The notes under the pieces are model-generated. The model ran no database searches. It saw nothing but the letters and a program-made list of their open reading frames with translations, and was not told where the DNA came from. Positions 1 to 7,269 of a DNA stretch of 54,660 nt are shown one piece after another. Position 1 is the stretch's first letter. Each line of letters starts with the position of its first letter. The position numbers and the translations under genes are program-made. This DNA is from Bacteroidota bacterium (lineage in GTDB: Bacteria > Bacteroidota > Bacteroidia > Bacteroidales > VadinHA17), in NCBI GenBank assembly GCA_003250475.1, contig QKGI01000144.1:1-54660 (forward strand), given 5' to 3'.

Positions 1-312
1 GAGAGCAATGACGGAAGTGTTTACCTAAGCCTCAATTGCAGCCATTTCGGGTATTCGGAGAAGCTATGGATGAAAGCGGCCGGGGAGACATCGTTCAGGA
101 TAGGAGGAATACTCGACCCAAACAGCTCCATGGGCGATATTATAACAGAACAGAAGTGCCCCGGCAGAAAAAACCAAACAAGGTTCTCTTTCCTTGTTAT
201 TTCCAGGGTAAAAATGCCCAATGCTGACACAATAGCAGGTTATTTTGAGGAGAGTTCTCCTGAGATTGCCGATGCCCTGAGGAACTACAAACTTATTCCG
301 GACCTTTTCTAA
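1..312 (+). CDS. C-terminal fragment of a cut gene, possibly Asp/Glu-racemase-like
   Basis: The reading frame is open from the first base of the window to a TAA at 310-312, giving the last 103 residues of a protein whose start lies to the left. The segment LNCSHFGYSEKLW followed by ILDPNSSMGDII recalls the C-terminal half of aspartate/glutamate racemase-type folds, where a Cys-Thr-His-(Tyr/Phe) motif is followed by an Ile-Asp-Pro/Ser stretch. Here the motif reads Cys-Ser-His-Phe. This is a motif resemblance only, so family membership is uncertain. An internal ATG at 70 could be taken as a start, but the frame is open upstream and the conserved-looking motif lies before it, so a truncated gene is more likely. 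Confidence 0.55.
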   Translation, partial: ESNDGSVYLSLNCSHFGYSEKLWMKAAGETSFRIGGILDPNSSMGDIITEQKCPGRKNQTRFSFLVISRVKMPNADTIAGYFEESSPEIADALRNYKLIPDLF

Positions 313-402
313 GAAAGAAAAACCGGTCCTGACACATGTATAAACAAAGTAAGCTTTTCCCTTTTGTCGCGAATGACTAAGTTTACATCATAAAGAAAGA
401 TA

Positions 403-1896
403 TTGAGATATGCCATAATTTTCACGATACTGGTTACCGTAGCCGCGGCTTTCATTTATTCGTCGCTATCGAAATGGCAGGAATCCATGGTTGAAAAGAA
501 TAAAGCAGTATGTGACTCATTTGCAGGTAAACTATACAATTCAGCCCAGGCAGAGATAGACATCCTGGACAGTCTCGGGCTAATGACATCTAAAGATCTG
601 TCATCAGCCGGGATCAAGTTCGTTGACAGCACATTAAAGGTCATTTCGGAGCGCGAACTGAAGGTTCTTTCCGGCCTTGACGGCGGTTTTTACCTGGTAT
701 CGGCGGATGAGTTCTACGGCTATGCTTTCCCCACCTCCCCCCCGCCTGTTCCTGTATATGGCCCGCCCCCAAGGTCATATAACATTATTAAGAATCAGTC
801 ATTGCAATCGGTCTCTGAGAACCGCCCTATAACTGATGTACACTCTTTCGATGCAGCCGTCTTTCCACTTGCCACAAGACCTATTGTCCGCGATTCCAAA
901 GTCGTATGCGTGGTGTGGGTCAGGATACATATTGAAAATGAACTGCCGATAATAAAATTAAAGCAGGTGGTAAATGTTACCGCCCTGATATCGATACTGG
1001 GCTTTCTGTTTCTGATGCTGCTGTCAGCCTTGCTCGGAGGCGAGATAAAGGGCATTCAGAAAGAGATGGAGCAGATAAGATTTAACTCATCCCTACGGCT
1101 TAGAAAGAGATGGGGTATGTTCGGATATATCACTTCCAATATCAATCAGATGCTTGATACCATAGAAGAGGAGGTCGACCAGAGGCTGATTCTCGAACGG
1201 CAGCTAAGCCAGAAAGAAAAGCTTGCCTCCCTGGGGAACATGGTTGCCGGTGTGGCTCATGAGGTGAAGACTCCACTGGCTATTATCAAGACAAGAATCC
1301 AGATGTGGCAGAAGGAGATTCAGAATGCTCCCGGGATCTCCGGACAGATATCCCCGGAATCGATGCAACTGGTAATCGATGAGACAAACAGGCTTGCCAC
1401 ACTGGTAAAACGGCTTTTGATTTTTTCACGACCGATAGATAAGAAACTGAAACCCACCGATATTAATAAACTGATCAGCGAGGTTGTAAGCTTTATGAAC
1501 ATGAAAATGAATGAGATGAGAATCTCAGTCGTTCTTTTTCTGACCCCTGACCTGCCGCTGATCCAGGCTGACGAAAACTCAATCAAGGAGGTCATCATCA
1601 ATATCCTGGATAACTCCATCGAGGCCATGCCTGATGGCGGAATTATTAAGATAAACACACGCGTCGATTCAGAAAATGAAAGGCTTTCAATCGAGGTTGA
1701 TGATCAGGGCAAGGGCATTTCTGAGGATATTATTAACAAGGTATTCGACCCGTTCTTTACATCAAAGGAATCAGGGGCCGGATTGGGTTTATACATATCA
1801 TACCAGATTATCAAGGCACATAATGGTGAAATATCATTTATAAAGAACACGGGGGCCGGTATTAAGTGTATTATTAATTTACCGTTCTCTAATTAA
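403..1896 (+). CDS. Membrane sensor histidine kinase
   Basis: This is a 497-residue inner-membrane sensor kinase. An N-terminal membrane helix (about residues 3-20) and a second one (about 190-212) bracket a sensor segment of about 165 residues with a Pro-rich stretch (SPPPVPVYGPPP). A HisKA domain follows with phospho-acceptor His286 in VAHEVKTPL, then a HATPase domain with N-box NILDNSIEA and G-box GAGLGLYI. The start is a TTG preceded by AAAGAAAGA; no ATG is available before residue 29 in this frame, and starting there would remove the first helix. It lies 11 bases upstream of an NtrC-type regulator, which is therefore its likely partner. The sensed signal is unknown. Confidence 0.93.
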   Translation: MRYAIIFTILVTVAAAFIYSSLSKWQESMVEKNKAVCDSFAGKLYNSAQAEIDILDSLGLMTSKDLSSAGIKFVDSTLKVISERELKVLSGLDGGFYLVSADEFYGYAFPTSPPPVPVYGPPPRSYNIIKNQSLQSVSENRPITDVHSFDAAVFPLATRPIVRDSKVVCVVWVRIHIENELPIIKLKQVVNVTALISILGFLFLMLLSALLGGEIKGIQKEMEQIRFNSSLRLRKRWGMFGYITSNINQMLDTIEEEVDQRLILERQLSQKEKLASLGNMVAGVAHEVKTPLAIIKTRIQMWQKEIQNAPGISGQISPESMQLVIDETNRLATLVKRLLIFSRPIDKKLKPTDINKLISEVVSFMNMKMNEMRISVVLFLTPDLPLIQADENSIKEVIINILDNSIEAMPDGGIIKINTRVDSENERLSIEVDDQGKGISEDIINKVFDPFFTSKESGAGLGLYISYQIIKAHNGEISFIKNTGAGIKCIINLPFSN

Positions 1897-1907
1897 CAGA
1901 CAAACAG

Positions 1908-3344
1908 GTGAGTAACAATAAACACATCCTCATAGTAGATGACGAGATCTCCATGCGGAAGAATATCTCTGATTTGCTGTCACCGCTTGGTTATCAGATT
2001 CTTGAGGCCGGAAACGGAGAGGCAGCAATGACCATGTTCGTGCAGAAGAAGCCTCATGTCATTATTCTCGATATCAATCTGCCGGGGAAGAATGGACTGG
2101 AAGTCCTGAAAGAGATAAAGAGCATTTCCACCGATATACCCGTAATAGTTTTTACAGCTTTCGGAACAAGTGAACGTGCGATGGAGGCGATGAAGCTTGG
2201 AGCGTTTGATTATCTCGAGAAACCTTTTGAACTTGATGAATTTATCCTGACTGTTGAAAGAGCATGTGAATACCAGAACCTGCTTACGGAGGTTAAAGAG
2301 TTACGTTCTCTGGTAAGTGAAGCCAGGAGCCAGTCCAGTGATGATAACATCATAGGCAGAAACCCGAGGATGCAGGAGATATTCAAGCTCATCGGCCGGA
2401 TAGCACCCACGGATGCTACTGTGCTGATCCAGGGAGAAAGCGGCACCGGCAAGGAACTGATTGCTGATGCCATACAAAGACACTCCCTCCTGTCTGATAA
2501 ACCATTTGTTAAAATCAACTGCGGAGCATTGTCAGAATCAGTCCTTGAAAGTGAAATATTCGGTCATGAAAAAGGGTCATTCACCGGGGCAGGCTCAAGG
2601 AGGAAAGGACTCTTTGAGATCGCTGACGGAGGGACGGTCTACCTCGACGAGATAAACAGCATGCCACAGTCCCTGCAGGTGAGGTTGTTACGAATACTGC
2701 AGAAACAGTCGTTCTTCCGTGTGGGGGGTGTGACACCGGTGAAGGTTAACGTCAGGGTAATAGCCTCGGCTAACAAAGACATTGAGAAGGAGATGAAAAA
2801 CGGTAATTTCCGTGAAGACCTGTTCTACCGTCTTTGTGTTGTCAGAATAAACATACCTCCCCTCAGGGAGAGGAAGGATGATATTGTCCCTCTGATCGAA
2901 TATTTTCTCAGGAAATACTGTCCTTCAAGAAAGCTGATAATCCCTGAAGAGTCAATGAAAAAGCTCTGTTCCTATAACTGGCCGGGAAACATCAGGGAAC
3001 TCGAGAATACGATATACAGTGCCATAGTTACTGCAAATAATGATGTGCTCAGCATCAAAAACCTGCCACTGCGGTCTGAAAAGCAACTGGAAGAGTTTTC
3101 CTTCATATCGCTTTTAAAAGACCATAACTCTTTCAAGGGAGCCGTAAGTTATGTGGAGAAGAAAATTATTGAGGCAGCCCTGAAGATCAATAATAACAAT
3201 CAGACCAAAACGGCACTGTTCCTCAGGATTAACAGAAGGTTGCTCTATTCCAAAATGAGGGAGTTAGCAATTATACCTGATAATGCTTCCATGGGTAAGA
3301 CTCCTGTGAAGAAGAACAACAGCCGGTTATCATCAGGCAAATAA
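1908..3344 (+). CDS. NtrC-family sigma-54-dependent response regulator
   Basis: This 478-residue transcription activator is probably phosphorylated by the kinase just upstream. The receiver domain (1-120) has acidic D11/D12, phospho-acceptor D55, T83 and K105. The AAA+ domain has Walker A GESGTGKE (about 176-183), a sigma-54 contact loop written GSFTGA rather than the common GAFTGA (about 224-229), and Walker B YLDEIN. The C-terminus holds a Fis-type helix-turn-helix around KTALFLRINRRLLYSKMREL, followed by a short basic tail. The start is GTG. Proteins of this family bind enhancer sites and use ATP hydrolysis to open sigma-54 promoters; I did not find a convincing -24/-12 promoter nearby, so the targets are unknown. 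Confidence 0.95.
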   Translation: MSNNKHILIVDDEISMRKNISDLLSPLGYQILEAGNGEAAMTMFVQKKPHVIILDINLPGKNGLEVLKEIKSISTDIPVIVFTAFGTSERAMEAMKLGAFDYLEKPFELDEFILTVERACEYQNLLTEVKELRSLVSEARSQSSDDNIIGRNPRMQEIFKLIGRIAPTDATVLIQGESGTGKELIADAIQRHSLLSDKPFVKINCGALSESVLESEIFGHEKGSFTGAGSRRKGLFEIADGGTVYLDEINSMPQSLQVRLLRILQKQSFFRVGGVTPVKVNVRVIASANKDIEKEMKNGNFREDLFYRLCVVRINIPPLRERKDDIVPLIEYFLRKYCPSRKLIIPEESMKKLCSYNWPGNIRELENTIYSAIVTANNDVLSIKNLPLRSEKQLEEFSFISLLKDHNSFKGAVSYVEKKIIEAALKINNNNQTKTALFLRINRRLLYSKMRELAIIPDNASMGKTPVKKNNSRLSSGK

Positions 3345-3410
3345 TATTACCGGTGATGCTCATTATGTGGAAAGCCGGAGCGGCACGATTTAAGGAACGG
3401 GCTCAGGGGG

Positions 3411-4637
3411 ATGAATTTTTATCTCTTAAACATGAAACTTATGCAGCGGGCTGAAACTATACTGAAGAGGAGCCTGATTGCCGTCTTCCTCCTGCTTGCC
3501 TCCTGTATCTCCTTTTCGCAGACCTATGTCCCGGGCTACTCCTATTTCGGAAGAGCCAATTACATTGAATATATTGCCGGCAACCTGCCTTTAATAATCT
3601 CTGTGCCTCACGGTGGAAATCTTACTCCTTCTGAGATTCCTGACAGGACATGCGGTGACGAGACGGTCACCGATTCCTATACCAGGGAGCTGGCAGAGTC
3701 TGTCAGGCAGGAAATACAGAAAATAACGGGTTGCACACCACATGTTATTATCTGCCACCTGAAAAGGACAAAGCTTGATGTGAACCGTGCGGTGGAGATA
3801 GCCACCTGCGGGAATGAATATGCGGCGATTGCCTGGGATGATTACCACCGTTTCATCGACAGCGCCAGCGCTTCTGTTGAACGGGTATCCGGCAAAGGAC
3901 TGCTGATTGACATACACGGGCACGGACATGCTATACAGAGGCTGGAACTGGGTTATCTGCTTTCCTCAGAGCAACTCAGATACTCTGATGCCCTGCTCGA
4001 CGAGACTACTGTCATAGATCAGAGCAGCATAAGGAACCTTGCAGGTACAAATGTCACAGGACTGAATCACTCCGCATTGATCCATGGACCTTACAGCCTG
4101 GGTACTATGTTCGGGGCAAGGGGATATCCTGCAGTCCCGGGTATCGACGAACCATTTCCGCTGGTCGGGGAACCCTATTTCAGCGGGGGATACATCACAG
4201 AGAGGCATGGCTCGGTAAGTGACGGTACCATTGATGCAATACAGATCGAGTGCAACCATGATGTAAGATTCGAAGAGACAGCCAGGGATAATTTTGCAGT
4301 TGCCACCGCTACCGTATTCCTGGACTATCTGATCAAACATTACTTCCCCGGTCTTCCCCAGACCTACTGCAACCAGAGCGGAATTGAATCACCGGGGAAC
4401 GAGGGGTATGGGTTGTATCCTGTACCCTTCAATGAGACACTGACAGCCAGGGCAATAAGTCCGTGTCAGTTAAGAATCTTTAACATGAAAGGGGAACTTC
4501 TTATTACAGAGAATGTTACCGGTGAGAAGACAATAAATACGGAAGAGCTGAGTGATGGGATCTATTTAGCCCTCTTCAGCATCAATGGCGATATTACTTT
4601 CAGGTGTAAAATAATCAAGGGAAGCACTACTGAATAA
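3411..4637 (+). CDS. Exported N-formylglutamate amidohydrolase-like protein with T9SS-type C-terminal domain
   Basis: The 408-residue protein has an N-terminal signal peptide ending near CISFSQTY. The core carries motifs typical of the N-formylglutamate amidohydrolase family: SVPHGGNL, RTKLDVNRAVE, IDIHGHGH and IQIECNHDVRF, rich in His/Glu residues suited to metal binding. The last about 75 residues (GYGLYPVPFNETL, then LRIFNMKGELL and the terminal ITFRCKIIKG) look like a type IX secretion sorting domain, so the protein is probably delivered to the cell surface or outside. The usual members of the family are cytoplasmic histidine-degradation enzymes, so the actual substrate here is not known; an amidase acting on outside substrates is inferred. 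Met1 or Met8 could be the start. Confidence 0.8.
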   Translation: MNFYLLNMKLMQRAETILKRSLIAVFLLLASCISFSQTYVPGYSYFGRANYIEYIAGNLPLIISVPHGGNLTPSEIPDRTCGDETVTDSYTRELAESVRQEIQKITGCTPHVIICHLKRTKLDVNRAVEIATCGNEYAAIAWDDYHRFIDSASASVERVSGKGLLIDIHGHGHAIQRLELGYLLSSEQLRYSDALLDETTVIDQSSIRNLAGTNVTGLNHSALIHGPYSLGTMFGARGYPAVPGIDEPFPLVGEPYFSGGYITERHGSVSDGTIDAIQIECNHDVRFEETARDNFAVATATVFLDYLIKHYFPGLPQTYCNQSGIESPGNEGYGLYPVPFNETLTARAISPCQLRIFNMKGELLITENVTGEKTINTEELSDGIYLALFSINGDITFRCKIIKGSTTE

Positions 4638-4654
4638 GTACTTCCCCGAAATAT

Positions 4655-4680
4655 TATAAAAAAGGGGTGCATTGCACCCC
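4655..4680 (-). terminator. Rho-independent terminator of the HU gene
   Basis: A perfect 7-bp stem (GGGGTGC at 4664-4670, GCACCCC at 4674-4680) with a 3-nt loop is followed on the minus strand by a run of T (complement of 4657-4663). It lies 8 bases beyond the HU stop codon, as expected for an intrinsic terminator. On the plus strand the tail is weak, so it may also slow transcription arriving from the upstream plus-strand gene. Confidence 0.85.
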
Positions 4681-4688
4681 TGATACTT

Positions 4689-4967
4689 TTACTTCAGGCC
4701 TTTTGTAAGAGCCGGAGCAGCTTTGAACTTAACGACCTTCTTGGCTGGTACATTCAGTTTGGCGCCGGTGCGCGGGTTGCGGACAACTCTTGCACTCCTC
4801 TTTTCAACTTTGAATGTGCCCATTGACGGGAGCTGAAGCCTCTGGCCTTTTTTCATGGCCTCGCCAAACGAACCTACGAAAGCGTTCAAAGCAATGTTGG
4901 CATCCTTAAGGGAAAGTCCTGCTTTTTTTGCAATGCTGCTTACTAATTCTTTTTTTGTCATAGTCAA
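4689..4967 (-). CDS. HU/IHF-family DNA-binding protein
   Basis: This 92-residue nucleoid protein has the full HU fold signature: N-terminal helices with KKELVSSIAKKAGLS, the GTFKVEKRSAR strand, and the DNA-binding arm RNPRTGAKLNVPAKKVVKFKA. It bends and compacts DNA as a dimer. The length is normal for the family. It is a single-gene unit with its own promoter (-7 box at 5005-5012) and its own terminator (4655-4680). Confidence 0.97.
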   Translation of the reverse strand: MTMTKKELVSSIAKKAGLSLKDANIALNAFVGSFGEAMKKGQRLQLPSMGTFKVEKRSARVVRNPRTGAKLNVPAKKVVKFKAAPALTKGLK

Positions 4968-5004
4968 TACAATTTTAGGGTTAGACCAAATATCTAATTA
5001 CATA

Positions 5005-5034
5005 CAAATTTATTTCATTCTTTTGCAAAAGCAA
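5005..5034 (-). promoter_or_regulatory. Bacteroidota-type promoter of the HU gene
   Basis: Read on the minus strand, 5012-5005 is TAAATTTG, an exact match to the TAnnTTTG -7 box. A TTG at 5034-5032 sits 19 bases upstream as a partial -33 element. The expected transcription start is near 4998, giving a leader of about 30 nt with no Shine-Dalgarno sequence. Confidence 0.75.
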
Positions 5035-5231
5035 GTTTTTTGGTCCTTTTTTAACCTGAAACGCCGATTTTTATTAGAAATGAGAACGCTCAGGCATGAA
5101 GAAAACCCATATCCTGCAGGGCAGAGCTTCCCGGGTATCATCAGGAGCCCATTTACAGGGGGTCCCGTACGGATAAACAAGTGTCATTATTTATAAAATA
5201 TAAGGCTCTGAAAAGGAAAACAAAAAAACAT

Positions 5232-5239
5232 TATATTTG
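5232..5239 (+). promoter_or_regulatory. -7 box of the tRNA-Ser gene
   Basis: TATATTTG matches the TAnnTTTG consensus exactly and lies 42 bases before the mature tRNA 5' end. No clear TTTG -33 element is seen at the usual distance; the upstream stretch is A-rich. Confidence 0.65.
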
Positions 5240-5281
5240 CACCCTCTGATCTGTCCGATATCATCCGGACAGGACCGAAAA

Positions 5282-5371
5282 GGAGAAATGGCAGAGTGGT
5301 CGATTGCGGCGGTCTTGAAAACCGTTGTCCGGGCGACTGGACCGGGGGTTCGAATCCCTCTTTCTCCGCCA
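5282..5371 (+). tRNA. tRNA-Ser (anticodon UGA)
   Basis: The acceptor stem GGAGAAA (5282-5288) pairs with TTTCTCC (5361-5367), and the T-loop reads GGTTCGAATCC. The anticodon TGA is at 5316-5318 in a CTTGAAA loop. A long variable arm (around GTCCGGGCGACTGGAC) is the class II hallmark of serine tRNAs. The discriminator G is followed by an encoded CCA (5369-5371). It reads UCA and related serine codons. It has its own promoter and terminator, so it is an independent transcription unit. Confidence 0.97.
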
Positions 5372-5383
5372 GAGTATAGCACA

Positions 5384-5414
5384 CCTGTCCCGTCTATGAC
5401 GGGGCAGGTTTTTT
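5384..5414 (+). terminator. Rho-independent terminator of tRNA-Ser
   Basis: An 11-bp stem with one G-U pair (CCTGTCCCGTC 5384-5394, GACGGGGCAGG 5398-5408) and a 3-nt TAT loop is followed by six T residues (5409-5414). It sits 13 nt after the tRNA 3' end. Confidence 0.92.
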
Positions 5415-5448
5415 ATTTTCCGGCGGAATAAGCCCGGCTTGCCGGAGC
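5411..5448 (+). repeat. 38-bp direct repeat, copy 1
   Basis: This stretch shares 31 of 38 positions with 5590-5627 (common core TATTTTCCGGC ... CCCGGC.TGCCGGAGC). Each copy carries the internal palindromic pieces CCGGC and GCCGG. The 332-bp stretch between the tRNA and the next gene is made up largely of such repeats and holds no credible gene. Confidence 0.65.
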
Positions 5449-5536
5449 GAATGATGGCGGAAAATAAAAGACTCTCAGGCACGTAAGGGCTTGAGAGTGT
5501 GCTATACTCTGCAGGATTCCACAATATGGGATCACC

Positions 5537-5554
5537 CTCCGCCAACCGGCGGAG
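5537..5554. repeat. GC-rich hairpin with a repeated CCGGCGGAGAG tail
   Basis: CTCCGCC (5537-5543) and GGCGGAG (5548-5554) form a perfect 7-bp stem with an AACC loop. The right arm continues as GAGTAATC, and CCGGCGGAGAG recurs at about 5650-5660 (there followed by CAATCCC), so two related copies lie about 100 bp apart. Confidence 0.55.
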
Positions 5555-5589
5555 AGTAATCACTTACCCTTTCCATCTAACGCGGGAGC

Positions 5590-5627
5590 TTCTATTTTCC
5601 GGCAGAGGTAACCCGGCCTGCCGGAGC
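5590..5627 (+). repeat. 38-bp direct repeat, copy 2
   Basis: This is the partner of the repeat at 5411-5448, identical at 31 of 38 positions. It has no coding potential and lies about 50 bp before the promoter of the pseudouridine synthase gene. Confidence 0.65.
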
Positions 5628-5677
5628 AGTCCACCCCCCGGCATCCGTCCGGCGGAGAGCAATCCCATAATCTGTGC

Positions 5678-5685
5678 TATCTTTG
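5678..5685 (+). promoter_or_regulatory. -7 box of the RluA-type gene
   Basis: TATCTTTG matches TAnnTTTG exactly and lies 18 bases before the start codon, implying a very short leader. No clear -33 element is visible. Confidence 0.6.
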
Positions 5686-5703
5686 TGATCTCAATTAACA
5701 GAT

Positions 5704-6573
5704 ATGCCAAGAGACCTTATCCTGCCGGTCACCGAAGAGACCACCCTGATGCCATTCCTGATCGCCTCGCTCAGGGACAAGAGCCGTGACAACATCAAAT
5801 CGCTGCTGCGTAACAGGCAGGTAGTGATCAACGGAGAACCGGTCACACAGTTCAATCACCAGCTGAAGCCGGGTGACAGCCTGGTCATCAGTCCTGTCAG
5901 GAAGACCGACGGCCTGCTGGCCCGTAACATGCGAATCGTTTATGAGGATGAGTACATGATCGTCATTGATAAAAATGCCGGTCTTCTCTCTATGGCTTCC
6001 GATAATGAAAAGTATCTGACGGCGTATAACATACTCAGCGGGTATGTTAAGAGCCAGAGACCCTCAAACAGGATCTTCATTGTCCATCGTCTTGACCGTG
6101 ACACATCTGGACTGATGATGTTCGCCCGCAGTGAGAAGGTGCAGAGCCTCCTGCAGCGCGACTGGAAGAAAAACGTTACGGCACGTACATATGTGGCCCT
6201 CGTCGAGGGTGAGGTCACCGAGCCCGGGGGGGAGGTCAGATCATATATTTACGAGAGCAAGGCCCTGGTGATGCACTCGACGCATAACCCCGGCAAGGGT
6301 GATCTTGCCATCACCCGCTTCAGGAAACTGAAGAGCAACAAAGAATATTCACTCCTGGAGGTCAGTCTGGAGACAGGCAAAAAGAACCAGATAAGACTGC
6401 ATATGCAGGAGCTCGGGCACAGCATTGCCGGAGATAAAAAATACGGAGCCCATACCAGTCCTATTGGCAGACTGGGGCTTCACGCCAGCGTGCTGGCATT
6501 CATACACCCGGTGACAGGAAAAGAACTGCGCTTTGAATCCAGGATCCCGGCGAAATTCCGGCGGCTGGTATGA
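5704..6573 (+). CDS. RluA-family 23S rRNA/tRNA pseudouridine synthase
   Basis: The 289-residue enzyme isomerises uridine to pseudouridine in RNA. The N-terminus (about 15-65) is an S4-like RNA-binding segment (LLRNRQVVINGEPV, LKPGDSLVI). The catalytic domain contains the family motif VHRLDRDTSGLMMFA with the conserved catalytic Asp, and downstream GKKNQIRLHMQELGHSIAGDKKYG. Length and order fit the RluA/RluD branch; which uridines it modifies cannot be told from sequence. It stands alone behind the repeat patch with its own -7 box. Confidence 0.95.
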   Translation: MPRDLILPVTEETTLMPFLIASLRDKSRDNIKSLLRNRQVVINGEPVTQFNHQLKPGDSLVISPVRKTDGLLARNMRIVYEDEYMIVIDKNAGLLSMASDNEKYLTAYNILSGYVKSQRPSNRIFIVHRLDRDTSGLMMFARSEKVQSLLQRDWKKNVTARTYVALVEGEVTEPGGEVRSYIYESKALVMHSTHNPGKGDLAITRFRKLKSNKEYSLLEVSLETGKKNQIRLHMQELGHSIAGDKKYGAHTSPIGRLGLHASVLAFIHPVTGKELRFESRIPAKFRRLV

Positions 6574-6606
6574 GCCCCGGGACCGGTGCCATACTGTGAC
6601 CCTGTC

Positions 6607-7116
6607 TCAGAAGGGCCAGAAGTTATTATCATACCACACCTGCTCCCTCAGATCCTTGTCGATCCTCATGAGCCACTTCTGGTGCCCTCTCTCCCACTGT
6701 GCCAGCATCAGGTACATCGCCTTTTCATTTGTGTCAGTGGCAGTCTCTGCGCGTCCGGAATAGAGCTCCACAGCCTTGGCTTCAAAATCCATGGCAGCGC
6801 TGATAGCTGCTGCTTCAAAGCCGGCAGCACTGATCTGATTCTTCATCTCATCCGTCAGCACCTGCCTCGACACCTCATCCGGGGCTAGGTCAGCCTTATC
6901 TGATATCTCCGTGAAGGCCTTATGCTTCTGGTAATGTGAGAACTGGTTCGACAGGAAGAGGATATGCTGCTCCTCCTCCCCGGCAATGATGGAGAAGATC
7001 CTCCTTACTGCCTCGCTCTGTGTCTGGGCTGCGATGTTTGAGTAAAAGGCCTTACCTCTCTGCTCGAGTAAGATAGCCTCCTTAAGAATGTCTGTAGTGC
7101 TTTTTGTTTCCATCAT
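6607..7116 (-). CDS. Ferritin-like/rubrerythrin-type diiron protein
   Basis: The 169-residue all-helical protein has the spaced Glu/His ligand pattern of ferritin-like diiron proteins: EAILLEQRGKAFY, AGEEEQHILFL, AMDFEAKAVELY and AQWERGHQKWL. It lacks the C-terminal rubredoxin Cys4 domain of true rubrerythrins. Such proteins in anaerobes typically handle peroxide or iron; this role is inferred. It faces the pseudouridine synthase gene tail to tail, and no operon partner is evident. Confidence 0.85.
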   Translation of the reverse strand: MMETKSTTDILKEAILLEQRGKAFYSNIAAQTQSEAVRRIFSIIAGEEEQHILFLSNQFSHYQKHKAFTEISDKADLAPDEVSRQVLTDEMKNQISAAGFEAAAISAAMDFEAKAVELYSGRAETATDTNEKAMYLMLAQWERGHQKWLMRIDKDLREQVWYDNNFWPF

Positions 7117-7208
7117 TTCGGACTTTATCCAGATACGGTTTACAGTTTAACACTCCAGCCGCACTTTTGTTTTTAAGGTGACCAATATACCCGGCACTCC
7201 CCCTGTAA

Positions 7209-7269
7209 GACTGCATGACTGCATGACCTTCAGACCCCAGACCTTCAGACCAGAGACCTCCTTCAGACC
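7209..7269. repeat. Dispersed 8-bp-period repeat, locus 1
   Basis: Degenerate tandem units of 8 bp beginning with GAC: two GACTGCAT units, then GACCTTCA-type units. The same family occurs at 33552-33674 and, inverted, at 38514-38701. It directly adjoins the stop codon of the ABC exporter gene (complement of 7269-7271). It is non-coding. Confidence 0.8.

Larger units (their letters stand above)
5371..5510. repeat. Nested inverted-repeat element behind the tRNA
   Basis: The outer arms are a perfect 14-bp inverted repeat, AGAGTATAGCACAC at 5371-5384 and GTGTGCTATACTCT at 5497-5510. Inside is a second perfect 12-bp inverted repeat, TTTTATTTTCCG at 5411-5422 and CGGAAAATAAAA at 5457-5468, and a third small hairpin (ACTCTCA 5471-5477, TGAGAGT 5492-5498). 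The left outer arm begins on the terminal A of the tRNA's CCA. The element is about 140 bp, codes for nothing visible, and resembles a small palindromic repetitive element. Confidence 0.7.

Noticed and set aside
3411-3530. LASC in the signal peptide of the amidohydrolase-like protein read as a lipobox
   Set aside because: The Cys is followed by ISFSQ, a typical signal-peptidase-I end in Bacteroidota, and a T9SS-type tail goes with that type of signal; a lipoprotein remains a lesser possibility.
5282-5660. tRNA-Ser with repeats considered as an integration (att) site of a genomic island
   Set aside because: There is no integrase gene nearby and no second copy of the tRNA 3' end in the window; the downstream genes are housekeeping.
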